Assembly (NCBI RefSeq): GCF_013266695.1
Contig: NZ_JABRXF010000001.1
Span: 1,493,736-1,557,735, forward strand
Length of the DNA: 64,000 bases
Direction: 5' to 3'
Source: Hongsoonwoonella zoysiae
GTDB taxonomy: Bacteria > Pseudomonadota > Alphaproteobacteria > Rhizobiales > Stappiaceae
The notes under the pieces were generated by a model. The model was given only the letters and a program-made list of their open reading frames with translations. It was not told the origin of the DNA and ran no database searches. The position numbers and the translations under genes are program-made. Below are positions 37,307 through 45,186 of the stretch, in pieces (within the stretch, counting starts at the first letter, position 1; each line of letters opens with the position of its first letter).

Positions 37307-38578
37307 TCAATCGTCGCTCTCACCGGGGAGATAAAGGCTCTCGCGTCCGATCCTGTCCAGGCAGATTTCCGCCGTCCACGGCAGCATCAGCGAGCCGCAA
37401 CGGCTGTCGCGGTAAAGCCGTTCCAGCGGCAGCGATTTCAGCATGGACTGGCCGCCGCAGGTGCGGATGGCAAGCTGGCAGATCTCGTTGGCGTTTTCCA
37501 TGACGGTGTAATGGGCCGCCCATGCGCGCATCACCTGCCCGCGCGTCGGATCGGGCCCGGCTTCGGTGATCGCCTGGAACCAGAGCGCCTTGGTCTGCTC
37601 CAGCATCAGGTGCATCTGGGCAACGCCTATCTGCTTGGTCGGATACATGCGCCGCTTGACCGGCGGCAGGCCCGGTGCTTCGCCGCGAAGGTACTGGATC
37701 GTGAAATCGAATGCGGCCTGCGCGATGCCCATATAGGTCGGCGACAGCGTCATGAACATATGCGGCCAGCGGCTTGCCGCCTGGTAGTAGATGCCGCGCG
37801 GCATGAGCTGTTCCTCGTCGGGAACGAAGACATCCTCGAAGATGAGCGTGCGCGAAACCGTGCCGCGCATGCCGAGCGGATCCCACGGGCCTACGACCTT
37901 CACACCCTCCGCATTCGCGGGAACGGCGATATACATCGTGTCGCGGCGGCTCGGGCGCTCGCCCTCCTTCATCTCGCCGCAGAGGATGCCGTAATAGTCG
38001 GCGTGGCCGGACAGCGAAGCGAAAATCTTCTTGCCGTTGATGATCCAGCCGCCGTCGGCGCGTTTCGCGCTTGTCGAGAAGGGCACGACGCCGGCCGCCG
38101 CAGCACCGCCTTCGGAGAAGGGCTGCGAATAGATCGCGCCGTCCTTCAGGATGCGGTCGTAGTGTCTCGCCCTGCGGCGCAGGTGGTTTTCGCGCTGCTC
38201 GGCGGACATCTCCAGATCGTCGGTCAGTGCCCCGGTCCACAGGCAGGAGCAAACGTGCATGTTCCACGTCAGCGCGGTCGCCCCGCAGTAACGGCCGATT
38301 TCGGCAGCCGTCATCATGTAGGCGCGGAAAGGCGCGCCATGGCCGCCGTTTTCCTTCGGCACGCAGATGCCAAGCAGCCCGGCTTCATGCATGTCATTGT
38401 AGTTCTCGGTCGGAAAGCTCGCCTCGCGGTCGAATTCTTCGGCGCGCGGGGCGAAGCGCGATTTGCCGATGCGCCGTGCGAGCGCGGTGAGTTCGGCTTC
38501 CTGCTCGGTGAGGCGGAAGGCGGACGGGTCGAAAATCGGCTGGTCCGTGCCGATGATGTCGAGATCTGCCGCGTTCAT
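37307..38578 (-). CDS. Acyl-CoA-dehydrogenase-fold flavoprotein lacking the usual catalytic Glu
   Basis: This 423-residue protein has the three-domain ACAD fold (N-terminal helices, middle beta domain with DGGWIINGKKIFASLSGHAD, C-terminal helical domain). Where ACADs have the catalytic EGTSEI block after YRDAKIGTI, it reads YRDSRCGSLM-LPWTAEI, so the Glu is Leu399. The alternative Glu of isovaleryl/long-chain enzymes is also absent from the helix at 268-290. The usual TEPxAGSD is SQPFSEGG. A flavin reductase is encoded in the divergent operon, so a two-component (group D) flavin monooxygenase is a good alternative. It overlaps the hydrolase gene by four bases (ATGA). Confidence 0.72.
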   Translation of the reverse strand: MNAADLDIIGTDQPIFDPSAFRLTEQEAELTALARRIGKSRFAPRAEEFDREASFPTENYNDMHEAGLLGICVPKENGGHGAPFRAYMMTAAEIGRYCGATALTWNMHVCSCLWTGALTDDLEMSAEQRENHLRRRARHYDRILKDGAIYSQPFSEGGAAAAGVVPFSTSAKRADGGWIINGKKIFASLSGHADYYGILCGEMKEGERPSRRDTMYIAVPANAEGVKVVGPWDPLGMRGTVSRTLIFEDVFVPDEEQLMPRGIYYQAASRWPHMFMTLSPTYMGIAQAAFDFTIQYLRGEAPGLPPVKRRMYPTKQIGVAQMHLMLEQTKALWFQAITEAGPDPTRGQVMRAWAAHYTVMENANEICQLAIRTCGGQSMLKSLPLERLYRDSRCGSLMLPWTAEICLDRIGRESLYLPGESDD

Positions 38579-39363
38579 GGGCTCAAACCTCCGAATGTGA
38601 TCGCATAGAATGACTTGATGAGGCCGTTGTAGGCGTCGGGCGCTTCAAGGGGGGCGAGGTGGCCGATGCCGGCCAACGCCTCGAACCTTGCGCCTTCTAT
38701 TTGCTCCGCGATTCTTTTCATGGATTTCAGCGGAGCGTTGGTGTCTTCCTCGCCCGCGATCAGGAGCGTAGGCACGGATATCCGTGAAAGCTCTTCGCGC
38801 CGGTCGAATGTCGCAAGACAGCGGATCACTTCGCGGTAGGTCTCGGGCGAAAGCCTGCTCATGGCGACGCGCGCGATGTCTATTGCCGAAGGCAGGGATG
38901 CCGAGCCGACCAGATGCGGGACGAAGCTTGCTGCAAGCTCCGGGATCGTCTTTCCCGCATCGAGGGGCGCGAGCCTGTCTGAGACGAACTTCTTCTGAAA
39001 CTCCCCGTCGCGGCTGCCGAAGGCTGAAGTCGTTCCCGAAAGGATGAGCGAGCGCACGCGCTCCGGGTGCCTTGCGTAAAACTCCTGGGCGATCATTCCG
39101 CCAATGGAATGGCCGAGAAGGTTCGCCTTTTCGATGCCGAGGTGGTCGATCAGCGCCAGAAGGGCGTCGGACAGCCCTTCGAAGGTCATCTCGCCATCGA
39201 GTGGCGTGCCCCCGTAGCCCGGCATGTTCCAGGCGATCACGGTGAAACGGTCCGAAAGCCCGTCAAGCTGGGGAGAGAACATCTCCGCGCCCGCGCCGAT
39301 GCCATGCAAGAGGATCAGCGTTTCCGGCGCGTCGCCGCGCGTCTCAAAAGCGGGCACCCTCAT
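38575..39363 (-). CDS. Alpha/beta-fold hydrolase
   Basis: This 262-residue hydrolase has the oxyanion segment LILLHGIGAGAEMF, nucleophile elbow GHSIGG (S86), the acid in LLIAGEEDTNAP, and the histidine in GIGHLAPLEAP. Such enzymes hydrolyse ring-cleavage products; in nicotinate degradation the matching position is filled by the deformylase NicD. It is translationally coupled (ATGA) to the NicX-like gene upstream and to the ACAD-like gene downstream. The long open frame extending upstream is only an antisense-phase shadow over the NicX-like gene. Confidence 0.82.
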   Translation of the reverse strand: MRVPAFETRGDAPETLILLHGIGAGAEMFSPQLDGLSDRFTVIAWNMPGYGGTPLDGEMTFEGLSDALLALIDHLGIEKANLLGHSIGGMIAQEFYARHPERVRSLILSGTTSAFGSRDGEFQKKFVSDRLAPLDAGKTIPELAASFVPHLVGSASLPSAIDIARVAMSRLSPETYREVIRCLATFDRREELSRISVPTLLIAGEEDTNAPLKSMKRIAEQIEGARFEALAGIGHLAPLEAPDAYNGLIKSFYAITFGGLSP

Positions 39364-40406
39364 TTGAATGCCTCCGCCAGGTCTCCGTCCGTCACCACCG
39401 CTTCGCCGTCGAGCGAGATCGTGCAGCCGCGCACCGGAATGTCGAAATGGCCCTTGGTGTAGCGCCCGGCGAATTCGTTGGCACCTGTCGAGAAAAGGAA
39501 ATTGCCGGCGAACGCGCGCACTTCCGTGCCGTTCGTCTCGCGCCGGTCGTACATGGCAAGTGCTTCGTAGCGCGCACCTTCGTTCATGCCGAAACCGACA
39601 TGGGAAACCGCATAGGCCTCCCGGTCGCCCCATGCGGCAAGATAGCGGCGCATGAGCTCCGCGTCCGTGCCTTCTCCTTCGATATCCGTCACATAGTCGT
39701 CGACGATGGTAAGTTTGACCGGGCGCTCGAGGTAGCGCTTGAAGGTGAGGTTCACGTCGCCCGCGTCCAGCACCAGCGTGCCGTTGACGGAAGCCGCCTT
39801 CGGGAAGCTGACGACGAGCCCCGCCGGCCAATGGGCCACGGTGCCCGGCCGGTCGCACCAGCCCCAGACGCCGACAGTGGAAGCGCCCTCCATGTCGACG
39901 GTGAGATCCGTTCCCGCGGCTGATGTCACCGTCATGCGTTTCGCGGCCCGGCAGCGTTTGACGGCGGTCTTCACGCGCGGCTCGTCCCTGGTTTGCGGCA
40001 GCAGGCGTTCCAGCGCTTCCGGGTGTTCGTTTGAAATCATTAGGATGCGCGCGCCGCCGGAAATGATCTCGGGAAGTTCCGGCGCGTGCAGCAGGCCTTC
40101 CACCGTCAGGTCGACGACGAGCCCGCATTCCTTCAGCGCCGCAACGGCGGCCTTCTGCCCGCCAAGTGCCGCCGAAGCGCCGGTGGAACGCACCGGAATC
40201 GGCGCATCCTGACGCGGGGTCGGCACGGTGACATGGAACCAGTTGGCCCCTGTCCGGTCGAGCGCAAGCTCGGCGATATGGACGTTGAGCGTTCGGGACT
40301 GGGTTTCGGAGAGGATCGCCACCGTCTCGCCAGTCGCGACCTTGCAGAGCTTGAAGACGGCCTCGAAGGCATCGATCCATTTTCCCTCGATGCGGTCCGC
40401 CAGCAT
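39360..40406 (-). CDS. NicX-like protein (2,5-dihydroxypyridine 5,6-dioxygenase / M29 aminopeptidase-related family)
   Basis: This 348-residue protein resembles Pseudomonas putida NicX (about 350 residues): WPAGLVVSFP, GTLVLDAGDV, FKRYLERPVKL, YAVSHVGFGMN, AFAGNFLFSTG and GHFDIPVRGC. The iron ligands reported for NicX (H265, H318, D320) correspond to H269, H320 and D322 here, with the same HxD spacing. NicX opens the ring of 2,5-dihydroxypyridine using O2. The family also contains metallopeptidases, so the reaction is not proven. It is the first gene of the seven-gene operon, opposite the flavin reductase. Confidence 0.75.
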   Translation of the reverse strand: MLADRIEGKWIDAFEAVFKLCKVATGETVAILSETQSRTLNVHIAELALDRTGANWFHVTVPTPRQDAPIPVRSTGASAALGGQKAAVAALKECGLVVDLTVEGLLHAPELPEIISGGARILMISNEHPEALERLLPQTRDEPRVKTAVKRCRAAKRMTVTSAAGTDLTVDMEGASTVGVWGWCDRPGTVAHWPAGLVVSFPKAASVNGTLVLDAGDVNLTFKRYLERPVKLTIVDDYVTDIEGEGTDAELMRRYLAAWGDREAYAVSHVGFGMNEGARYEALAMYDRRETNGTEVRAFAGNFLFSTGANEFAGRYTKGHFDIPVRGCTISLDGEAVVTDGDLAEAFK

Positions 40407-40532
40407 GCCTCTCCCTCCTCGTTTGGCAGGTTCGTTTTCGCGCGCGCCTGACTTCCGGTTTTTCTAGTTTCCTTTTTTGGAATTCGCGCAAGAAACGAAA
40501 ACGACTTGGTGGATCGTAGCAATTTTGTTATT

Positions 40533-40548
40533 ATATGAAAAGGCATAT
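40533..40548. promoter_or_regulatory. Small inverted repeat in the NicX-like / flavin reductase divergent region
   Basis: ATATG (40533-40537) and CATAT (40544-40548) flank six bases in an AT-rich stretch between the divergent genes. It is a possible MarR-type operator. Support is weak because the arms are short. Confidence 0.3.
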
Positions 40549-40579
40549 TTTTATACATGAACGAATGGGAACGGGAGCG

Positions 40580-41119
40580 ATGACGATAGACCCTCACCAG
40601 TTTCCTGCCGCCCGGTTTCGCGAGGCTCTGGGGCGTTTCGCGACGGGCGTTACGATCGTCACCGCGCTCGATGGCGCCGGCAGGCCGGTCGGGCTCACCG
40701 CCAATTCGTTCAATTCCGTTTCCCTCGACCCGCCGATGGTTTTGTGGAGCCTTGCCGCGCGCTCGCGAAACCTCGACGTCTTTCGCCAAGCCAGTCACTT
40801 TGCGATCAACATTCTCGCGGCCGACCAGCGCTATCTTTCTGACCGTTTCGCAAGGCCGGTGGAAGATCGCTTCGCCGATGTGGAGTGGGAAGAAGGCATC
40901 GCCGGCGTACCGCTGATCTCCGGCACCACGGCCGTCTTCCAGTGCGAGAACGAGACCCGCGTTCCCGCCGGCGACCATGTGGTCTTCCTTGGCAAGGTCG
41001 TCGCTTTCGGCCACGACGAGAAGGAGCCGCTGATCTTCCACGCCGGGCGCTACACGATCCCCCACGCTGGCCCCCACACTGGCCCCCACGCTGGCCCCCA
41101 TGGCGGGCATCCCGGATGA
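40580..41119 (+). CDS. Flavin reductase-like protein with repeat-encoded His-rich tail
   Basis: This 179-residue protein has the flavin reductase domain (FMN-binding split barrel): FREALGRFATGVTIVTA, VGLTANSFNSVSLDPPMVLWSL, and FAINILAADQRYLSDRFA. It supplies reduced flavin to a monooxygenase; the most likely partner is the ACAD-like protein of the opposite operon. ATG 40580 follows GGGAG. The last about 18 residues, HAGPHTGPHAGPHGGHPG, come from a 12-base tandem repeat and are not part of the normal domain. Its stop overlaps the MarR gene. Confidence 0.85.
   Translation: MTIDPHQFPAARFREALGRFATGVTIVTALDGAGRPVGLTANSFNSVSLDPPMVLWSLAARSRNLDVFRQASHFAINILAADQRYLSDRFARPVEDRFADVEWEEGIAGVPLISGTTAVFQCENETRVPAGDHVVFLGKVVAFGHDEKEPLIFHAGRYTIPHAGPHTGPHAGPHGGHPG
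41059..41106 (+). repeat. Four 12-base tandem repeats at the flavin reductase C-terminus
   Basis: Units CCCCCACGCTGG, CCCCCACACTGG, CCCCCACGCTGG and CCCCCATGGCGG follow without gaps. The unit is a multiple of three, so copy changes keep the frame and alter only the number of (P)HAG-like blocks in the tail. Confidence 0.85.
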
Positions 41120-41571
41120 TGTTGAGGACAATGGCTGACAGTGCGCGCTTTATCGACGGCTACCTGCTTTATCTTCTCGCGCGTGCTTCAAGCGTTGCGA
41201 GCGCGGAATTCCACGAGGAGGTCCGCCGGCGTGGTTTCAACGTGTCGAACTGGCGTGTACTTGCCGCATTGAAAGGCTCCGGGGGCCAGACTGTCGGCGA
41301 GCTGGCCGCCGTCTGCCTTGTCAACCAGCCGGCGATGAGCAAGACGGTCGAGCGGCTGGTTCGCCAGGGGCTTGTCGAAAGGCGGGCGGACGTTGGCGAC
41401 CGCCGCCGGGTCAACGTCAACCTCACCGGGGAAGGCGAGCGCACCGTCGATGAACTGATTTCGGCCGCGAAGGCCCATCAGGAACGGCTGATCGAGGCGA
41501 TCGGCCCGCGCGAAACCGAAACGCTCGTCGCAGCGCTTCACAGGGTCATCGAGCGGTCCGGCGAGGGGTGA
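41116..41571 (+). CDS. MarR-family transcriptional regulator
   Basis: This about 151-residue winged-helix regulator has the MarR core: FNVSNWRVLAALKGSGGQTVGELAAVCLVNQPAMSKTVERLVRQGLVERR (helix-turn-helix), then the wing ADVGDRRRVNVNLTGEGERT. Starts at 41116, 41119 or 41131 are all possible; 41116 overlaps the flavin reductase stop and has GGCGGG upstream. MarR proteins often control aromatic catabolism and respond to a pathway compound, so this one is the probable regulator of the flanking catabolic cluster. Confidence 0.85.
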   Translation: MMLRTMADSARFIDGYLLYLLARASSVASAEFHEEVRRRGFNVSNWRVLAALKGSGGQTVGELAAVCLVNQPAMSKTVERLVRQGLVERRADVGDRRRVNVNLTGEGERTVDELISAAKAHQERLIEAIGPRETETLVAALHRVIERSGEG

Positions 41572-41590
41572 TTTCTTTTGCCCGGCCCGT

Positions 41591-42358
41591 TCACTCTTCC
41601 CCGCAGACGACCACCGTCGTGTCCGTGGGCTTCAGCATGTTCAATATCGCCTCGGGCGGCCTGCGGTCGCAAAAGACGTGGCTGACATCGCTGATATGCC
41701 CGCCGCGCACATGGGCGGGGCGGGTGAATTTCGTATGGTCGAGCACGAGGAAGGATTGGCGCGCGTTTTCGCGAATTGCCTGGCGCGACAGCACTTCGTC
41801 CTCGTGAAAGTCGAGAAGCGTGCCGTCCTCGTCGACACCCGCCACGCCGAATATGCCGATGTCGAACTTGTAGCTTTCGAAGAAGGATTGCGTCGCCGGT
41901 CCCAGGATATCGCGGTCGCCATGGCGAAGCCGCCCGCCGACGATCGTGACGTCGAAGCCCGGGTTGGCCGAGGCCGCCATGGCGACATTCAGGTTGTTGG
42001 TATAGATGCGAAGCATTTCATGGCTCATCAGCGCCTGCATCGCGATTTCGGGCGTGGTGCCGATGGAAAAGGCGAGGGAGACGTCATTCGGCACGTATTC
42101 GGCGACGGTCGCCGCGATGCGCTGCTTGGCCGGCAGGTTCAGGATCTGGCGCGTGCGGTAGTGGATGTTGTGCATGGCGGGCGGCGGTTCTACGCCGCCG
42201 TGCGTGCGGCGCAGTATGCCGACTTCGCAAAGCCCGTTCACGTCCCGGCGAATCGTTTGCGTGGTCACGCCGAAGCGTTCGGCAAGCGATTCAACCGAGA
42301 GAAAGCCCTGTGCCTGCACCAGTTCGGCGATCTCCGACTGCCGTTCGGAAATGTCCAT
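41591..42358 (-). CDS. DeoR-family transcriptional regulator
   Basis: This 255-residue regulator begins MDISERQSEIAELVQAQGFLSVESLAERFGVTTQTIRRDVNGLCEVGILRRTHGGV, the DeoR/GlpR helix-turn-helix, and has a sugar-phosphate-sensing DeoRC domain (SLAFSIGTTPEIAMQAL, VTIVGGRLRHGDRDILGP, GVAGVDEDGTLLDFHEDE). Ligands are usually phosphorylated sugars or glycerol-3-phosphate. No sugar operon is adjacent, so the target may be distant. An upstream inverted repeat (42412-42433) may be its operator. The longer upstream reading crosses that repeat and was rejected. Confidence 0.85.
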   Translation of the reverse strand: MDISERQSEIAELVQAQGFLSVESLAERFGVTTQTIRRDVNGLCEVGILRRTHGGVEPPPAMHNIHYRTRQILNLPAKQRIAATVAEYVPNDVSLAFSIGTTPEIAMQALMSHEMLRIYTNNLNVAMAASANPGFDVTIVGGRLRHGDRDILGPATQSFFESYKFDIGIFGVAGVDEDGTLLDFHEDEVLSRQAIRENARQSFLVLDHTKFTRPAHVRGGHISDVSHVFCDRRPPEAILNMLKPTDTTVVVCGEE

Positions 42359-42411
42359 CGACGCGTGAAACTCCCGTGAAATATCGCTGACACATAAGTT
42401 ACCATGCTCAC

Positions 42412-42433
42412 ATGAACGCATGGCAACGTTCAT
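42412..42433. promoter_or_regulatory. Inverted repeat upstream of the DeoR gene
   Basis: ATGAACG (42412-42418) and CGTTCAT (42427-42433) are perfect arms around eight bases. The adjoining TTCATATGAA at 42429-42438 is also palindromic. DeoR/GlpR proteins bind such ATGTTCG-like dyads, so this is a candidate autoregulatory operator. Confidence 0.45.
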
Positions 42434-42527
42434 ATGAAAACGACATGACAGTGCGTTTGGAGAAGAAAGTCGACTCAAAAAAGCAACATTCGCGAGTGTT
42501 TGACGAGTTTCCGGCAAGCGCCGGTAC

Positions 42528-44705
42528 TCAATAGGCGGATTGCTTGCGCCGGATCGCGGCCTGCCGGTCGGCCACGCGGATAGCGTCTCCCAGCGTCGAA
42601 ACGCCAAGAGGTTCCAGAAGGTCGAAAAGCTTGAGGAGAACATCGGCGGTCGCCAGCGCGTCGCCAAGCGCGGTATGCCGATCCTCCGGCGCAATGACGA
42701 CGTTGAAGCGCTCGGCTAGCGCATCGAGCGTCAGGCTGTCGGCGCGTCCGAACACATGCGCGGCAAGAAGCACCGTATCGAGCACCGGCTGGTCGAAGAC
42801 GAGCCCTGCATCCGCCTGGCGTTTCTTCAGAAAGGCCATGTCGAACGGAGCATTATGGGCGACGAGCACCCCGTCGCCGACGAAATCGTGAAAGCGGGGC
42901 AGCACGGTGGCGGCGTCCGGCGCCTCGGCGACCATGGCATCGGTAATACCGTGAATTTTCGCGGCGGCGGCTGGAATGCGCCGTCCCGGGTTGATGAAGG
43001 TCGAGAAGATCTCGCCCCTGAGCACGCGGCCATTGACGATCCTCACCCCTGCGACCGACACCATCTCGTCGCCGCGCGACGGTTCGAGCCCGGTCGTTTC
43101 TGTATCGAAGACGATATAGGAAAGCGCCTTCAGCGGCATGTCGTCCAGGGCGCCCGGTGGGTGGCGTGTGAAAAGGTCGAAGTCGTAGAACTCGGGCCGC
43201 TCGGGGATCGCCACGCTCGATTTGGCGGGCCGGTCCTCCAGGTCGGAGGAAATCGCAAGCGGCAGGCGGATGCGCACGTCGCCGTCGCTTTCCGGCACGG
43301 CCTCGCACCAAAGGTCCGTCTTGTGATGGGTCAGCACGTCCCGCCCGGTCATCGCGCCGAGCGATTCGTCGAGCGGCTCGCGCAGCCATTCCTCGACGAG
43401 GCTTTCGGGCACCACCTGACCCCGCCAGACGATATCGACATAGACGCGCTCGCCGTTTCGCTCCGTCTCCAGCCGGAAGTCGCGCACCTGGTCCCAAACG
43501 GCCGCGCGGTTCATGATCCGGTCGACAAGCTCGCTGACGCTCGCCGAATCGCAGGTGATCCAGACCGGCGTCCCCCGCTGCTCGACCTTGATTGCCCGGT
43601 CTTCCGAACGGCGCGTCGCCGCGCTGTCGAAAAGCGTTGCGGAGAAGACCGGCGCGACCGGCCATGCGGCGGCGAAAATGTCGTTGGCGACCTGGTCAAG
43701 CCGGTCGAGCCTTTCGCCGAGAATTCGCGGCTCGCTGCGGATCGTCGCGCGCGCCTGTTCTTTTTCTTCGTCCGAAAGCGGCTGCCCGCTCAACAGAAGC
43801 TCACCTGCCATCGTCAGGTTGGTGATGTGGTTTCGCACGTCCTGAGCGACATCCTGCAGCAGGCGCTCGCGCCAGATGCCGGCGGCAAGCTCCTCCGTCA
43901 CCCGGTCGAAGGTGACGACATAGCCGATCGGGCTTGCGTCGTCCTCGTCGAGCACCAGCGACATGCGCCCCTTCATGGTTTCGTGGCCCGTGGCGGTCGC
44001 GGCGAGGAAAGGGGCCATCAGCCCGTCGTGATGGGCAAGGTACCGTCCGCCCTCGAAGCGCCGCGTCAGCCTGTCCAGCGTGTGGCGCAGCGGTTGGCGG
44101 GCGATCAGGCTCGTCAGTTTGCGGCCCAGGCCCAGCTCCCCGCCGGGGGCGGAACCCGCGCCTGCCGCCGCATGGGCCACGAAGTGCTGGGCGGCGCGGT
44201 TATAGAGCAGCACCGTATGGTCGAGCCGGCAGATGATAACGCCCTGCTGCAGGTCGCGCAGCACGGTTTCAAGCCGCTTCTTCTGGCGTTCCGCGCGGGC
44301 CGTGGCATTGGTGATTGCGGTGTCGACGCGCGCGCGGGTTTCCTGAAGCGCCTGCGAAGCCTCAACGATACCGGGCGCAAGTTGACCGAGGTATCGCGCG
44401 CGCTCGGCATCGGGCAGTTTCTCCGATCCCGCATGAACGGCGGCGTGCAGATCGCGGGCAAGCGCCTCGACGGGCCTTGCCACGTGATCGTCGAACTTGA
44501 TCCATACCCACAGCACGAGGCCAACAATCGCAAAGCCCGCGCCTCCGCCGTAAAGCGCCAGATGGCTGATGGCGGAGGGCGGGAGTTCACGGCCAAGAAG
44601 GAAGAACGCGGCGCAAAGGATCGCGGCCGCTCCGGCGGCGATCAGCGCGAAGAACAGGAAGATACGGAGCCTGAGGCTCCACCGCTCGGCGGCCTTTTCA
44701 AGCAT
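42528..44705 (-). CDS. Membrane pseudo-histidine-kinase fused to a DEDDh 3'-5' exonuclease
   Basis: This 725-residue protein has two N-terminal spans (about 14-36 and 49-70), a HAMP-like helix, a coiled coil (about 115-150), a PAS-like region (about 150-270), a kinase-like core and a C-terminal exonuclease of the DNA polymerase III epsilon type. The histidine position of the DHp motif (normally HDLRNPL) reads QDVRNHI, so the phosphoacceptor is Gln288; the ATPase part is degenerate but ends in RIRLPLA as in kinases. The exonuclease set D534, E536 (VFDTETTG), D623 (HNAPFD), H677 and D682 (HTALGD) is complete. It overlaps the receiver gene by eight bases. The sensed signal and nucleic-acid substrate are unknown. 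Confidence 0.8.
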   Translation of the reverse strand: MLEKAAERWSLRLRIFLFFALIAAGAAAILCAAFFLLGRELPPSAISHLALYGGGAGFAIVGLVLWVWIKFDDHVARPVEALARDLHAAVHAGSEKLPDAERARYLGQLAPGIVEASQALQETRARVDTAITNATARAERQKKRLETVLRDLQQGVIICRLDHTVLLYNRAAQHFVAHAAAGAGSAPGGELGLGRKLTSLIARQPLRHTLDRLTRRFEGGRYLAHHDGLMAPFLAATATGHETMKGRMSLVLDEDDASPIGYVVTFDRVTEELAAGIWRERLLQDVAQDVRNHITNLTMAGELLLSGQPLSDEEKEQARATIRSEPRILGERLDRLDQVANDIFAAAWPVAPVFSATLFDSAATRRSEDRAIKVEQRGTPVWITCDSASVSELVDRIMNRAAVWDQVRDFRLETERNGERVYVDIVWRGQVVPESLVEEWLREPLDESLGAMTGRDVLTHHKTDLWCEAVPESDGDVRIRLPLAISSDLEDRPAKSSVAIPERPEFYDFDLFTRHPPGALDDMPLKALSYIVFDTETTGLEPSRGDEMVSVAGVRIVNGRVLRGEIFSTFINPGRRIPAAAAKIHGITDAMVAEAPDAATVLPRFHDFVGDGVLVAHNAPFDMAFLKKRQADAGLVFDQPVLDTVLLAAHVFGRADSLTLDALAERFNVVIAPEDRHTALGDALATADVLLKLFDLLEPLGVSTLGDAIRVADRQAAIRRKQSAY

Positions 44706-45093
44706 GGAGGGCGGTGCGTGCTTCGCCTGCGCGAAGCTTGACGAGAGCGCCTTTCAGGTCGTCGAGCGTGAAAGGCTTGCGCAGCACGGCATCGGCACCG
44801 AGCGCCGTTGCCTTTTCGGTCTCGATCGCGCGTGCCGAAGCGCTCATGACGACGATGGGAAGATCGCGCGTCGCGGGGTTCGCCTTCAGCGCCTGGCAGA
44901 CGGAAATGCCGTTTTGCCTCGGCAGATCGGCATCAATGAGGATGAGGTCGGCCCCTCCGCCGCGCACGATTTCAAGCAGCCTGTCGGCACTCGCCGTGGC
45001 CTCGACGTCATAACCCTCATGGGTGAGAAGGCCCTTCAGGCAGCGCGCGATCACGGGCTGTTCGTCGGCGATGATGAGCTTCTTGTTGGTCAT
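44698..45093 (-). CDS. Stand-alone response regulator (receiver domain only)
   Basis: This 131-residue receiver has the acidic pocket D10-E11, phosphoacceptor D54 (LILIDADLP), the Ser in VVMSASA, and the switch Lys in LRKPFTLDDL. No output domain is present. ATG 45093 gives MTNKKLIIADEQPVIARC; a longer reading adds ten residues. It overlaps the exonuclease-fusion gene, so the two are translated together, although that partner lacks a phosphoacceptor His. It is probably phosphorylated by another kinase. Confidence 0.85.
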   Translation of the reverse strand: MTNKKLIIADEQPVIARCLKGLLTHEGYDVEATASADRLLEIVRGGGADLILIDADLPRQNGISVCQALKANPATRDLPIVVMSASARAIETEKATALGADAVLRKPFTLDDLKGALVKLRAGEARTALHA

Positions 45094-45186
45094 GGCCGTT
45101 TCCTCCGCCTCCAGTATCGCCAAGCGCGTCCGCGCGCGCCAGACGCACTTCGGCTTACGACGAAGGTTTGAGGGGGAGGGGCGAGC

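Noticed and set aside
38575-40491. A 638-codon open frame on the minus strand covering two genes
   Set aside because: Its first two thirds are an Arg-rich out-of-frame reading of the NicX-like gene; only the last 262 codons (alpha/beta hydrolase) are a real protein.
42756-44741. A 661-codon antisense frame over the exonuclease fusion
   Set aside because: The opposite strand encodes clear PAS, kinase-like and exonuclease motifs; this frame shows none.
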